Source: a virus
DNA: 40,611 nucleotides
Reading direction: 5' to 3' (one strand)
IMG/VR virus record: IMGVR_UViG_3300025769_000279
Span: 1-40,611 of that record
Position 1 is the stretch's first letter, and the number at the start of each line of letters is the position of its first letter. Below the pieces are notes generated by a model, which was given only the letters and a program-made list of their open reading frames with translations, was not told where the DNA came from and searched no databases. Shown here piece after piece: positions 13,964-23,096 of this stretch. The position numbers and the translations under genes are program-made.

Positions 13964-14555
13964 AAGGCGAGTAGGTTAGAGCTTTCTCATGGGACCACCC
14001 TTTAGCTATCCTCTTTCTCAACCCGGACGCGCTAAGTTTGCATCTAGGGTCCTTAATCCAGCTAGTGATAGGCTTCTTTTCGCCGAATGCGGTTAGGTAA
14101 ACCGTATTACACTTGTTGTTTTGCTGGATATCATTTTTTACCCAGCGGCAGTTGTTGGGCTCATAATTCCCGTTTACATTAATTCTGTCTAAGGAGTAAC
14201 TAGGATTGGGGCGCTTACCCATGTCCTTGATAAAACGACTAAAGCTTTTCCATCGGTTGCAGACCTTTATACCCCTTCCTCCGTAGCGAGCGTAACTAGA
14301 AGCCGACTTGCAATTGCACCTGTGAAGCATACCGCTCCAGCTCTTGTAGGTGATTGTTTTGTGCATGCCGTGCTTTCTTATTCTGCATCCGCATGACTTC
14401 GACACCCCTTGCTCTAAATGCGCTACGCGAAATGTTTTCACATTTCCGCAGTCGCACTCACAAGTTAACATTGCGTGACCTTTTATTCGCTGCGCTTCTT
14501 TGATTACGGTTAGTAATCCGTAGCGTTTGCCCTTGTCTCGGCTAAGTTTACTCAT
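13953..14555 (-). CDS. HNH-like homing-type DNA-binding protein
   Basis: Protein of 200 residues with three parts. First an N-terminal zinc motif (TCECDCGN ... SKSCGC, residues about 32-57). Then a central HNH-family core of the type YGGRGIKVCNRW ... YSLDRINVNGNYEPNNCRWV. Last, a C-terminal module ending in RIAKGWSHEKAL. Such proteins are mobile nuclease-like inserts in phages. Base composition is more AT-rich than the flanking genes, which fits later arrival. The DRI segment lacks a clear His-Asn-His triad, so activity is uncertain. Confidence 0.75.
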   Translation of the reverse strand: MSKLSRDKGKRYGLLTVIKEAQRIKGHAMLTCECDCGNVKTFRVAHLEQGVSKSCGCRIRKHGMHKTITYKSWSGMLHRCNCKSASSYARYGGRGIKVCNRWKSFSRFIKDMGKRPNPSYSLDRINVNGNYEPNNCRWVKNDIQQNNKCNTVYLTAFGEKKPITSWIKDPRCKLSASGLRKRIAKGWSHEKALTYSPYAN

Positions 14556-14580
14556 AGTTGTAATGTGAGTTTGAAAGTAT

Positions 14581-14620
14581 GGGCGCGGCCTGGAAAAACC
14601 CCTTAAAACAGGCCGCGCCC
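14581..14620. terminator. 12-bp perfect hairpin
   Basis: GGGCGCGGCCTG (14581-14592) pairs with CAGGCCGCGCCC (14609-14620), with a 16-base loop. It sits in the 80-bp gap between the small membrane gene and the HNH-like gene. There is no T run, so it may be a Rho-assisted terminator, an RNA-stability element, or the scar of the HNH-like insertion. Confidence 0.6.
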
Positions 14621-14635
14621 GATCCCGCTATGAGG

Positions 14636-14758
14636 CTAACGGAAAGTCGTTGGTTGCCCGCCTAGCATCTGGGGCAAATCGATGCCAGTTAAGGCCGAGA
14701 AGAAAAACACCAGAAAGTAAAGCGCTAGAACGAACGCGATGAGCCTAACAAGAATCAT
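14636..14758 (-). CDS. Small single-span membrane protein
   Basis: Protein of 40 residues from the ATG at 14758, which overlaps the upstream stop by four bases (ATGA). MILVRLIAFVLALYFLVFFF forms one membrane span, followed by a short polar tail (PQMLGGQPTTFR). A longer in-frame ORF exists upstream but would break the overlap pattern. Function unknown; it closes a chain of four coupled small genes. Confidence 0.65.
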   Translation of the reverse strand: MILVRLIAFVLALYFLVFFFSALTGIDLPQMLGGQPTTFR

Positions 14759-14979
14759 GCGCCCGTAATGAGGTAGACGCCTAAGCGAATGGCTGAGTAA
14801 AGGAACGCGATGCCCGCCAAGCCGACGCATCCCAGCGCGATCAGATTTGCGGGCTGGTCCTCGTCGCCGTCGTCAACGAGAGGCAGGACGACGCTAGAGC
14901 CCTTGACTCGCTGAGATTCCCAGCAAGCAATTAGGAAGTAGCCAACGCTGGCTAGCATAATAAGCACTAGAGCGGTCAC
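14755..14979 (-). CDS. Small two-span membrane protein (GTG start)
   Basis: Protein of 74 residues starting at GTG 14979, which overlaps the upstream stop as GTGA. Two hydrophobic segments are seen: TALVLIMLASVGYFLIACW at the N-terminus and LIALGCVGLAGIAFLYSAI, separated by a charged, acidic loop. Function unknown; possibly an early membrane or exclusion protein. Confidence 0.65.
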   Translation of the reverse strand: MTALVLIMLASVGYFLIACWESQRVKGSSVVLPLVDDGDEDQPANLIALGCVGLAGIAFLYSAIRLGVYLITGA

Positions 14980-15101
14980 TTGTTGGCCTCCTTCTTGGCG
15001 CGCTTCTCGGCTTTCTTGCTATCCTGCTTGCGGTTCCACTCTGCTAGCTCGGCCAGGGCCTTGTCAGCCTTGGCATTGATACCAGTGCGGAACTGGCTCA
15101 T
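14976..15101 (-). CDS. Small Lys/Ala-rich protein, 41 residues
   Basis: Short gene from ATG 15101 to the stop at 14976-14978. It opens with MSQFRTGINAKADKALAELA, and the C-terminus is a basic helix (KAEKRAKKEANK). It is coupled by four-base overlaps to genes on both sides, the main evidence that it is real. Confidence 0.6.
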   Translation of the reverse strand: MSQFRTGINAKADKALAELAEWNRKQDSKKAEKRAKKEANK

Positions 15102-15265
15102 TTGGAAGCCTCCTTCTTGGCTGGCTTTGCTGGGATCACTTCCTTGATGATCTTCGCCAACTTCTCTTCTGGTGATATGCCCTCCTTGCTCGCAATCTCG
15201 CAGAATCTAGAAAGGTCCTCCGCGGCAAGGGTTGGCGTTTCGGTGATAGTCAGTTGAATGGTCAT
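15098..15265 (-). CDS. Small hypothetical protein, first gene of the leftward early operon
   Basis: Protein of 55 residues from ATG 15265 (MTIQLTITETPTLAAEDLSR ... KEASK). It has a beta-like start and a helical, basic end. No known family. It is the first gene after the divergent control region and is coupled by ATGA to the next gene. Probably under direct control of the protein encoded at 15355. Confidence 0.6.
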   Translation of the reverse strand: MTIQLTITETPTLAAEDLSRFCEIASKEGISPEEKLAKIIKEVIPAKPAKKEASK

Positions 15266-15354
15266 GAATTAACAGATTGGTTAAGAAAATACCCAAAATG
15301 GGCAATTAACAAGTCTTTCTTTGCAAATTTCGGAAAATAGTTCACAGATTGGGT
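15266..15354. promoter_or_regulatory. Divergent early/lysogeny control region
   Basis: An AT-rich 89-bp gap between the leftward early operon and the rightward HTH gene. It contains ACAGATTGG twice (about 15272 and 15344), AATTAACA twice (about 15267 and 15304) and a small palindrome CCCAAAATGGG. These are candidate operator sites for the HTH protein. Promoters must lie here in both directions, but I cannot fix their -10 and -35 boxes with confidence. Confidence 0.5.
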
Positions 15355-15777
15355 ATGAACGATGAAGTTAAAGCGTGGCTGAAGCGATCAGGACACAGCA
15401 GACAATGGCTTGCTGATCAGTGTGGTGTCTCAATTGGCACTGTTAACAACTGGCTATCCGCGGGCCGAAAAATCACGGGCTCTCCCGCCAAGATCATTGA
15501 ACAGTTAATGAGTGGCGTGCCCGAAATTAACCCCCGACTCGATTTGAAGACATTTGAAAAGTTCCAGGCAAAAGCTCGCTCTGAAGGGAAGACGGTCGAT
15601 GAGCTGATCGCCGAGCTGATCAAGAATGCTATCAAACTCCTCATCTTCGCCGCCATCATCACCGCAGTATTCCTGACGTCAGCCGACGTCGAGAAATGGA
15701 CAGCCGAGCTTTCTAAAGTCCTTGATACTGAGCCAGTCGCAACTGAAGGCTCACGCGATATCTTCTGGGGCGAATGA
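15355..15777 (+). CDS. Membrane-anchored HTH repressor-like protein
   Basis: Protein of 140 residues from ATG 15355. Residues about 5-50 form a phage-repressor helix-turn-helix (SRQWLADQCGVSIGTVNNWL). Residues 64-90 form a helical linker (KTFEKFQAKARSEGKTVDEL). Residues 92-109 (AIKLLIFAAIITAVFLTS) form one membrane span, and a short acidic tail follows. If membrane-bound, it would be a repressor tethered to the inner membrane. It is divergent from the early operon, as expected for a lysogeny repressor. A soluble protein with a hydrophobic oligomerisation helix is the alternative. Confidence 0.7.
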   Translation: MNDEVKAWLKRSGHSRQWLADQCGVSIGTVNNWLSAGRKITGSPAKIIEQLMSGVPEINPRLDLKTFEKFQAKARSEGKTVDELIAELIKNAIKLLIFAAIITAVFLTSADVEKWTAELSKVLDTEPVATEGSRDIFWGE

Positions 15778-15845
15778 AGCTCCTGCTGAAGTTTCTCATC
15801 TTCTGGCTGGCAACGCTGCTGTTTCACTGGCTGATCACACGGTAA
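15774..15845 (+). CDS. 23-residue membrane micropeptide
   Basis: A tiny gene, MKLLLKFLIFWLATLLFHWL followed by ITR. It starts with an ATGA overlap on the stop of the membrane-anchored HTH gene, the same coupling used throughout this genome. The peptide is one basic-tailed hydrophobic helix and would insert in the membrane. It could partner the membrane segment of the HTH protein or be a small toxin. No database family can be assigned from sequence. Confidence 0.55.
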   Translation: MKLLLKFLIFWLATLLFHWLITR

Positions 15846-15855
15846 TTCCCTCATA

Positions 15856-15869
15856 TGTTCAAGTGAACA
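15856..15869. promoter_or_regulatory. Palindrome TGTTCAAGTGAACA
   Basis: A perfect palindrome with 6-bp arms and a 2-bp centre in the gap upstream of the ribbon-helix-helix gene at 15940. It is a likely operator for a dimeric regulator, possibly the HTH protein encoded just upstream. Confidence 0.5.
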
Positions 15870-15898
15870 CTTTTGGCTCGATCTCGCAATCTTCTGCC

Positions 15899-15917
15899 TG
15901 TAGTACACTGTATTACA
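15899..15917. promoter_or_regulatory. Tandem TGTA-N-TACA operator
   Basis: Two 9-bp palindromes, TGTAGTACA (15899-15907) and TGTATTACA (15909-15917), start exactly 10 bp apart, 22 bp before the ATG of a ribbon-helix-helix gene. Such phased tandem palindromes are typical operators of ribbon-helix-helix dimers, suggesting autoregulation. Confidence 0.55.
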
Positions 15918-15939
15918 GACTATCAACTATCCTTAACTA

Positions 15940-16227
15940 ATGGCTTCCAAATCCCGCCCTATCCGCCTCCCTGAAGACCTCGCTAAAGTGGCCGACGCAC
16001 GCGCCAAACACCTAGGCTACGCCTCCTACTCGGCCTATATAAAGGGCCTGATACGTTACGACGCGCTCGTTCAAGGTCCGCACCAGATCAGCCTCCCATG
16101 GGCGCAACTACCCCTAGAAGCACAGGACAAGATTGACGCCGAGTTACTCGACCTTTGCAAGGATGGGGTAGGGAAGCGCGGCCAGTATCTCAGAAGAGTG
16201 ATTGACGGAACCTCTAACGATGAGTGA
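15940..16227 (+). CDS. Ribbon-helix-helix (Arc/CopG-like) regulator
   Basis: Protein of 95 residues. Residues 4-40 have the order strand (SRPIRLPE), helix (DLAKVADARAKHLG), helix (SYSAYIKGLIRYDAL), the classic ribbon-helix-helix fold. The rest is a helical C-terminal part with an LPLEAQDKIDAELLDL helix. It probably binds the tandem TGTA-N-TACA operator just upstream. It is coupled by a GTGA overlap to the zinc-ribbon gene. It could be an antitoxin-like or Arc-like regulator. Confidence 0.7.
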   Translation: MASKSRPIRLPEDLAKVADARAKHLGYASYSAYIKGLIRYDALVQGPHQISLPWAQLPLEAQDKIDAELLDLCKDGVGKRGQYLRRVIDGTSNDE

Positions 16228-16511
16228 GCATCCTCCCCATGGAGGACAAGGATTGCCCGTTCTGCGGAGAAACCATTAGAGCCAAAGCTAAGATCTGTAG
16301 ATATTGCCAGATTGATTTATCAACGGGTCAACCCCTAATCCAGCAACAACAGCCACCACCGCTTCCACCACCGAACACGGTAAACGCCCGATCCAGTGTT
16401 GAAGATGGCGTAAAGCTAGGGTGCGGAATGTTTATTGTCCTCCCTCTCTTGATCCTAGCGGGGTTGCTTGCTCTTCTTTGGTTCATCGCTATGCTTGGAG
16501 CTTCTGCCTAA
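16224..16511 (+). CDS. Zinc-ribbon membrane protein
   Basis: Protein of 95 residues from GTG 16224, which overlaps the previous stop by four bases; ATG 16239 is an alternative. A zinc ribbon CPFCGETIRAKAKICRYC (Cys 11, 14, 25, 28) is followed by a Gln/Pro linker (QQQQPPPLPPP-like). One long hydrophobic span follows (GMFIVLPLLILAGLLALLWF). Zinc ribbon plus membrane helix is a widespread bacterial pattern of unknown role. Cellular partner not evident. Confidence 0.65.
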   Translation: MSILPMEDKDCPFCGETIRAKAKICRYCQIDLSTGQPLIQQQQPPPLPPPNTVNARSSVEDGVKLGCGMFIVLPLLILAGLLALLWFIAMLGASA

Positions 16512-16518
16512 CAATCCT

Positions 16519-16851
16519 ATGACAACTTTCCAAGCCGCCAAAGAGATCAACGCGCAAGGCCTAGGCCTATCCTGGCCTGAATGTCTGCGCATCGCCGCCA
16601 GGTTGCGCCGTGCATTTGAGCTACGCATAGCTAGGGTGCGGGCACAGTATTTCCGCCAACGTCGCCAAGCCTTGAGAGGCGAGCGCTTTCGCTCCGCACT
16701 CCACAAAGCGGGCAAAGTATTAGAAGGCGCTCAAGCGCGCGAGGGTAGGGCAGGGTTCCCCGTGGAGTTCTGCGAGCCTCTAAGGCTTTCTGAATACCAT
16801 GACATTGTTGAGAAACCAACCGGGCACGGTTTCATGATCCACGCTTTCTAG
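16519..16851 (+). CDS. Basic hypothetical protein, converges on glycosyltransferase gene
   Basis: Protein of 110 residues, start ATG 16519 eight bases after the zinc-ribbon stop. The N-terminal 60 residues are helical and strongly basic (LRIAARLRRAFELRIARVRA), so a nucleic-acid or membrane-surface role is possible. The last 72 bases overlap the 3' end of the minus-strand glycosyltransferase-methyltransferase gene, which is unusual. Either protein end could be slightly mis-set, but the minus-strand end looks like a normal methyltransferase C-terminus. Confidence 0.5.
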   Translation: MTTFQAAKEINAQGLGLSWPECLRIAARLRRAFELRIARVRAQYFRQRRQALRGERFRSALHKAGKVLEGAQAREGRAGFPVEFCEPLRLSEYHDIVEKPTGHGFMIHAF

Positions 16852-18498
16852 TAAGTCTTTTGTTAGCTTGGCGTCATGTCTTAGCTCGGTATACTCCTCG
16901 ATGTCATGCCGCCAGTTGGCGCGCGGTCGGCAATTGATATGCCCGACGCCGCCTTGGCCGGGTTGCGCCGCTGAAAACACTAGCAGATTCTTAGTCATCC
17001 TGCCGAGATTCCTGAGCGCCGTCACCGTATCGGCCTTGTCTATGTGTTCCAGTACTTCCAGGCATATTACAATGTCAGCAACACCGCTGAAGGGCATGTG
17101 AGATTCTGTTAAATCTCTTTGGAAAACATGGCAATGATCCTTCCTAGCATCGATGTCATACCCGCAAGCGTAAATATCCAGAGCCCTCATCGCGTCGACG
17201 AAGTGACCAGGCCCGCACCCAATATCTAGCACTCGGCTAGGGCTTTGCTCCCTGATCCATGCCGCCACTTGCTCGGCTAACGGCTTCTCTTCTTCGGCCA
17301 TCCATTCGAAATTTTGACGCTCAGGATGGTGCGGAAAATTCAGCGTCAAGTGATCAAGCTCGGCTCGGCTATCATCTCGCTCATACCAACCGCCGCTTGG
17401 CTTGGCATGCATGCGTGAGGCGAGTGTGAAAAATTCCTCATATCGAGGCGCGATAGCGTCTAGACTGTAGTTTCCTTTCGCCCACTCTCGGCAGTTGCGC
17501 GGGTCGATCCTGTCAATGTTGCGCGCGGCCCAAATGAGCTGCTCAAAGCTCCGCGCTCTATACCCCGTATGGCCATGCAAAACGGTTTCAGTGAATGCCC
17601 CCCAGTCTGTACTAATGACAGGCGTTCCAGAGAGCATGGATTCGACAGCAACCCCGCCAAAAGGCTCTAGGTATTGAGACAAGCAAAAGACGCCCTTCGC
17701 GTCTCGGTATAGCTCGCGACGCTTTTCACGATTAGCAAACCCGACAACCTCAACATTGGGCGGCAAAGCCTGTGCCTTGCCTGGCCCGTAGTTATCATCT
17801 ATATAGCATCGGTTTTGACCAGCGATCAGAAAGCGCTGATTCGGCAAGGCCTCGGCTAGCTGAATCACCAAGTGAACGCCCTTGCCCTCATAGATGCGAC
17901 CAAGAAACAGGAAATAATCACCTCCTGATCGATAAGTGAAATCTTCGGTGTCGAAATAGTTAGGAATCACGCCGGTGTGCCATTCCATTCTTGCGTTAGA
18001 GCTATTCTCCAGCCCATAGTATTGGTGATAGAGCGAGTAAGACTCGAAGATTTTATAGGTCGCAAAGTGGCCTCGACTATAACCGATACCTGGCTCAACT
18101 GGTGCAAGCTCAGGGTGCGCCTGGCACACCGGCTGCCCAGCAACGCTAAAGAAGCTCAGAATGAACTCGTTAGGCCCTTTCTTGCGCTCAGCTATCGCTT
18201 TGATTGCGCCTTGCTGGTGTTCTTTGTAGGTCGCGTCGCTGAGATCAAATTGAAAGAATTTATTCTTCGTGTCGTTTGATCCATAGTCCGCATCAAAGGT
18301 CTCGCGAGAAACTACGGGAACATTCTCGGAATCAACTTCCGAATCAGGATGGCCATAGTGATAACACTTATGGCCGCGCGCCGTCGTCATCTTGATGAAT
18401 TTTAAGACTTTGGCAGTGTAAGCGCAAGCACAATAGTCTTGGCTCGTAATAGTGTGAGGAACACCTAAGCAGTGGAAGGTGAATTTCTGATTTAGCAT
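16780..18498 (-). CDS. Bifunctional glycosyltransferase (GT4) - methyltransferase
   Basis: Protein of 572 residues. The N-terminal part (about 1-370) is a GT-B glycosyltransferase: FLFLGRIYEGKGVHLVIQLA, and the GT4 motif EPFGGVAVESMLSGTPVIST (about residue 277) with both glutamates that bind the nucleotide sugar. The C-terminal part (about 400-572) is a class I SAM methyltransferase with RVLDIGCGPGHF (about 421) and VICLEVLEHI. It would transfer a sugar and methylate the product. It lies 24 bp downstream of the collagen-like fibre gene on the same strand, so the fibre is the most likely target; host surface polysaccharide or other molecules are possible. Confidence 0.85.
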   Translation of the reverse strand: MLNQKFTFHCLGVPHTITSQDYCACAYTAKVLKFIKMTTARGHKCYHYGHPDSEVDSENVPVVSRETFDADYGSNDTKNKFFQFDLSDATYKEHQQGAIKAIAERKKGPNEFILSFFSVAGQPVCQAHPELAPVEPGIGYSRGHFATYKIFESYSLYHQYYGLENSSNARMEWHTGVIPNYFDTEDFTYRSGGDYFLFLGRIYEGKGVHLVIQLAEALPNQRFLIAGQNRCYIDDNYGPGKAQALPPNVEVVGFANREKRRELYRDAKGVFCLSQYLEPFGGVAVESMLSGTPVISTDWGAFTETVLHGHTGYRARSFEQLIWAARNIDRIDPRNCREWAKGNYSLDAIAPRYEEFFTLASRMHAKPSGGWYERDDSRAELDHLTLNFPHHPERQNFEWMAEEEKPLAEQVAAWIREQSPSRVLDIGCGPGHFVDAMRALDIYACGYDIDARKDHCHVFQRDLTESHMPFSGVADIVICLEVLEHIDKADTVTALRNLGRMTKNLLVFSAAQPGQGGVGHINCRPRANWRHDIEEYTELRHDAKLTKDLLESVDHETVPGWFLNNVMVFRKP

Positions 18499-18522
18499 GT
18501 TGGGTGCTGGTTGTTGGGTATG

Positions 18523-19860
<1,338 letters not shown>

Positions 19861-19864
19861 AATG

Positions 19865-21451
19865 TTAATTTTCTACCCTGCGGAATATTTCTACTTTTCT
19901 GTTTGGCCCATCAAGCTGTATATGCACGTCACCCACGCGCGCGTCAACGGACCCCGCGTCCGTGCTTGGTTCTATTGCGCTTGTTGTCACCTTTGGTGTC
20001 GTGTCGTCTCCTTCGGTCGGGAGATCGCTTGGCGTGACATAGACTAACTCTTTTTCCTGAGTGGCTGCGTCCCACCCAAAGATAGTGCTCGCCACCTTCT
20101 TCAGAGCGAGCCTAACGTAAGCCCTAGGCCCCTCGGGTTCGGTAACAAGAGCATGATCGATGACCCGATAGGTATCATTCACGCCCATGACATCGCTCTG
20201 AACGGTCACGGTGTCCCATGGTTTCATATCCAGGCCCTTTTGAAGGTTCACTTCCATGTCGATTGTCTCGTCCATTCGCTGATTCCTCAAGTGGATCGAT
20301 GCCGTTCGGCGCGCTTGTTCATGCGTCGCGCAAAACTCCAAATCTTTTTCTAGAATGATTTCCTTGCCATTGTCTTCGATCAAGAAAGCCGATTCCGTGA
20401 CAGGGACATACTCGGCAGGCGCATCGTAGGTTTCAGGACTAACAAACAAACCCTTGATTGTATTCGCTCGCGTCAAGTTGCTGCCCGCCGTTGCTCGTGT
20501 CAGATTACCGATAATATCGTCATCGGTAATCGTGACCTCTGGTGCAACCCATGCCCCGGCGTGTATGTAGTAGGTGCCGTCGTGCTCAACCAACGCACCC
20601 GCCATAGCGTCAGTAATTGGTTCGATCCATCCTTCTGGCGTGCCCTCAAGCTCGAAGTAGCCGTGCGACTCATAGCGCGTTGCCGTCGACGTGTCCTTGA
20701 GGGTAACTGTCTCGTCGCAAGTGTTCGCCGCCGCCGTTAGAGCTGTCGTATCAATGCGCGCGCGAGGGATACCTAGATAGGTTTCCAAGATCCAAGCCAC
20801 CTGTAGTGCGGGGTTTGCGGAGTAGCCCGTTAGGGTTGTGCGCGGATCATAGATCCCGTTAGCCCCGTGCATCTCAACGGTAAAATTAGGGATAAAGCTA
20901 GGGTAACGTTTCTCACTCTTCCAGAGCTTAGCCCGCAAGTAGGCCCGCCCTTGGAAACGATGGTTTGCCGTCCAATTTGCTAGCTCTTGCAGCGTGGTGT
21001 CTGCCGTCTGCGTTGGTGATCCTAGGTGATACTCAAAGTTGGCATATTTACGAAGGACCCCGATAGCATTTCCTGGCGTTAGCCCACCGACATCAAAGTC
21101 GGTTTCTTTGCCACCGACGAAAAGCTTGTCCATGCTCTCTACCTCATGCGCTGCCACGACTACCGCTAGATAGAGCCGACGGTTTTTTGAGGGCGATCCG
21201 CTGCCGTTCACGTAAGCCATGAGCCCGCCCTTCCGCACCACTCCTAAGACCACATGATGCGGCATTGAGGACGTTCTAATATTACCAGATCGCCCTTGCT
21301 TCTGATCAGGGCGCTTGCCAAAGATTGCCGTAGCGGCAGCATTTAGGCCAACACTGAGCGCTGACGTTAGGACCGCGCCCACAGCCTTAGCCGCCGCCGT
21401 GCCGGACGCCAGAAACGCAAAGAAACTACCTATTGCCGCACCTAAGCCCAT
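19865..21451 (-). CDS. Tail tip protein, gpJ-like N-terminal type
   Basis: Protein of 528 residues. The hydrophobic Ala-rich N-terminus ([20 protein letters not shown]) and the phrase [20 protein letters not shown] are typical of tail-tip/central-fibre proteins of Gifsy/lambda-like phages. No fibronectin repeats are present, so it is much shorter than lambda gpJ. It probably forms the baseplate hub that the collagen-like fibre attaches to. It overlaps the gpK-position gene by 10 bp. Confidence 0.75.
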   Translation of the reverse strand: MGLGAAIGSFFAFLASGTAAAKAVGAVLTSALSVGLNAAATAIFGKRPDQKQGRSGNIRTSSMPHHVVLGVVRKGGLMAYVNGSGSPSKNRRLYLAVVVAAHEVESMDKLFVGGKETDFDVGGLTPGNAIGVLRKYANFEYHLGSPTQTADTTLQELANWTANHRFQGRAYLRAKLWKSEKRYPSFIPNFTVEMHGANGIYDPRTTLTGYSANPALQVAWILETYLGIPRARIDTTALTAAANTCDETVTLKDTSTATRYESHGYFELEGTPEGWIEPITDAMAGALVEHDGTYYIHAGAWVAPEVTITDDDIIGNLTRATAGSNLTRANTIKGLFVSPETYDAPAEYVPVTESAFLIEDNGKEIILEKDLEFCATHEQARRTASIHLRNQRMDETIDMEVNLQKGLDMKPWDTVTVQSDVMGVNDTYRVIDHALVTEPEGPRAYVRLALKKVASTIFGWDAATQEKELVYVTPSDLPTEGDDTTPKVTTSAIEPSTDAGSVDARVGDVHIQLDGPNRKVEIFRRVEN

Positions 21452-21876
21452 GTTTTCGAGATCTTTGGATGAGTCCAGACGCTGCCGATTTCAATCATAC
21501 TCCGGCGCATCCACGTTAGGCCCGTTCGGCTATCTTTGCGCGTGGCGAAGTAGCCGCGATTCATAATCCCGACGCATTCTGGAAAGTATGACACTGTGCT
21601 TTTGGCGCAAGCAATCGCATAGTCTTCTTGCCTTCTTAGGTTGGTTTTCTCAAACCCTAGCGGTTTCAAGATAGAGGCAACCGCCGCTTCCATGCCTCCC
21701 TTGCGCTCTAGGTAATCCTTCGCGCCTTCGTCAGTGAGTGCGGGCAACTTGACTTCTTCGCCGCAAATCAAGCTTGCCCAGCCTGCCGCAAACGCACAAC
21801 AATCACCCGTCCCGCGCTCGAATGGGACACTAATCGCGCCCTTTACATAGTCTGACCAAAGTTTTAATAGTTCCAT
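21442..21876 (-). CDS. gpK-position tail protein with NlpC/P60-like Cys
   Basis: Protein of 144 residues. The segment GTGDCCAFAAGWASLICGEE resembles the 'W--DC--F---W' start of DUF6950/NlpC-P60-like tail proteins found between gpL and gpJ. The cysteine could be a peptidase nucleophile, but a clear His partner is not obvious. It is likely involved in tail-tip assembly or local cell-wall cutting during entry. Confidence 0.65.
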   Translation of the reverse strand: MELLKLWSDYVKGAISVPFERGTGDCCAFAAGWASLICGEEVKLPALTDEGAKDYLERKGGMEAAVASILKPLGFEKTNLRRQEDYAIACAKSTVSYFPECVGIMNRGYFATRKDSRTGLTWMRRSMIEIGSVWTHPKISKTWA

Positions 21877-21878
21877 TG

Positions 21879-22454
21879 TTATTCCTTGAATGTGCTACCG
21901 TAGGCACCCCAGCGAATTTCGACGCCTGAAGATAAATAGGCGAGATATTCAAAGGCCTTATCGCCAGGGTATTCTATTTGCTGCTCCGCATCAGAGTATC
22001 GCCGCACGTTCTGTCTAGCCGCGTAGGTCGTCTCATGCTCCAAGTTCACTTGCACCGCGCCCACACCGCCCTCGATTGCATAAGTCAATTGATCTACGTA
22101 GTAGTAGCTCGGCTTCGCATACAACACTGAAGCATTCTGCAACATAGCAAAGATGAAGCGCGCGGGCCTGCCTTTGTAGTCCTCGGCGTTCAAATTCCCA
22201 GCTTTCATCTCATCGAGTGGCAAGCCATGCATTGATAGAGTCACGCCGTTAGCTCGGACATCAGTAGAAGATCCAATCTCGCCCACTCGGCCAACGCCAC
22301 CAGTTGGCGACCAGGTTTGGCTATCGTAACTCAGATCATAGGTTCCGGTCCAGTAGCGCTCTGTTCCGGTTGCTAGCTCAAGCTCTACCAAATATGCCAA
22401 GACAGCGTCACCATCTTCGAGCGCTGTCTTTGCTGCTGCCGATAACAATCCCAT
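21879..22454 (-). CDS. Minor tail protein (DUF2163/gpL-position)
   Basis: Protein of 191 residues, beta-rich. Features: ALEDGDAVLAYLVELELATG, TYDLSYDSQTWSPTGGVGRV and ANGVTLSMHGLPLDE. This is the usual opening of DUF2163-like tail-tip proteins. It lies between the distal tail protein and the gpK-position gene, two bases from the next gene. Confidence 0.65.
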   Translation of the reverse strand: MGLLSAAAKTALEDGDAVLAYLVELELATGTERYWTGTYDLSYDSQTWSPTGGVGRVGEIGSSTDVRANGVTLSMHGLPLDEMKAGNLNAEDYKGRPARFIFAMLQNASVLYAKPSYYYVDQLTYAIEGGVGAVQVNLEHETTYAARQNVRRYSDAEQQIEYPGDKAFEYLAYLSSGVEIRWGAYGSTFKE

Positions 22455-22457
22455 AAA

Positions 22458-23093
22458 TCAAAGTACCTCCACGCATTGAATTTGATTTTCAAACCGCTCG
22501 AAACGCGTGCGATTAAACGTTGGGTTGCTGTCTGCTAGCGTAAATGTTCCGCGCGGATTGCGAGTGATCACTTCCGTGTCAGCCGCATGCGCTTTCCGCA
22601 ATCTCGGCCATACTTCCAACGTCATCGACCCGCTACCGTCGCTTCCCGTCCCGCCCGCGCCGCTATCGGCATCGACGAGAACCTTGTAAAGATAGCCTTC
22701 AATTTCAATCAGGTCATTTGCTAGGAGCTGGTCTGACGTGTTGGGCAGGAATCCTTGAACCTCGATTGTCGTTGCCTGCGCTACCGCTGTTTTGACGGAT
22801 CGATTAGGCGACACGCCATGCTTGAAATCATTGCCGCGTGGCAAGGATCGGTAGGGGTCGCCTTGACGGAAGCTATTTACGCCGCCTCGAAGGCGAGAAA
22901 TAAACGCCTCAAGCTGAGCGGCGTCACCGCGAGACATTGGCAGGAAATTTAGGACCATGCGCCATTGCTCGCCGCCCCAATCTTGTACTTCGCGCGCGAA
23001 TGTGTAAGGCGATGTCGCATTTCCTACCGCGTTTCCCTCCGTGAGGGAAACCTCGGTTATGCAAACATCAGCAGGAAAGTCGTAAGTAGCCAT
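22458..23093 (-). CDS. Distal minor tail protein (gpM-position)
   Basis: Protein of 211 residues. A strand-rich N-terminus is followed by WRMVLNFLPMSRGDAAQLEA and FRQGDPYRSLPRGN, a pattern seen in distal tail proteins that handle connections between tape measure and hub. A Gly/Ser/Asp-rich loop (GAGGTGSDGSGSM) precedes the C-terminal strands. It follows the lysin in order, three bases away. The start codon has a CTAACAA leader and no Shine-Dalgarno sequence. Confidence 0.6.
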   Translation of the reverse strand: MATYDFPADVCITEVSLTEGNAVGNATSPYTFAREVQDWGGEQWRMVLNFLPMSRGDAAQLEAFISRLRGGVNSFRQGDPYRSLPRGNDFKHGVSPNRSVKTAVAQATTIEVQGFLPNTSDQLLANDLIEIEGYLYKVLVDADSGAGGTGSDGSGSMTLEVWPRLRKAHAADTEVITRNPRGTFTLADSNPTFNRTRFERFENQIQCVEVL

Positions 23094-23096
23094 TTG

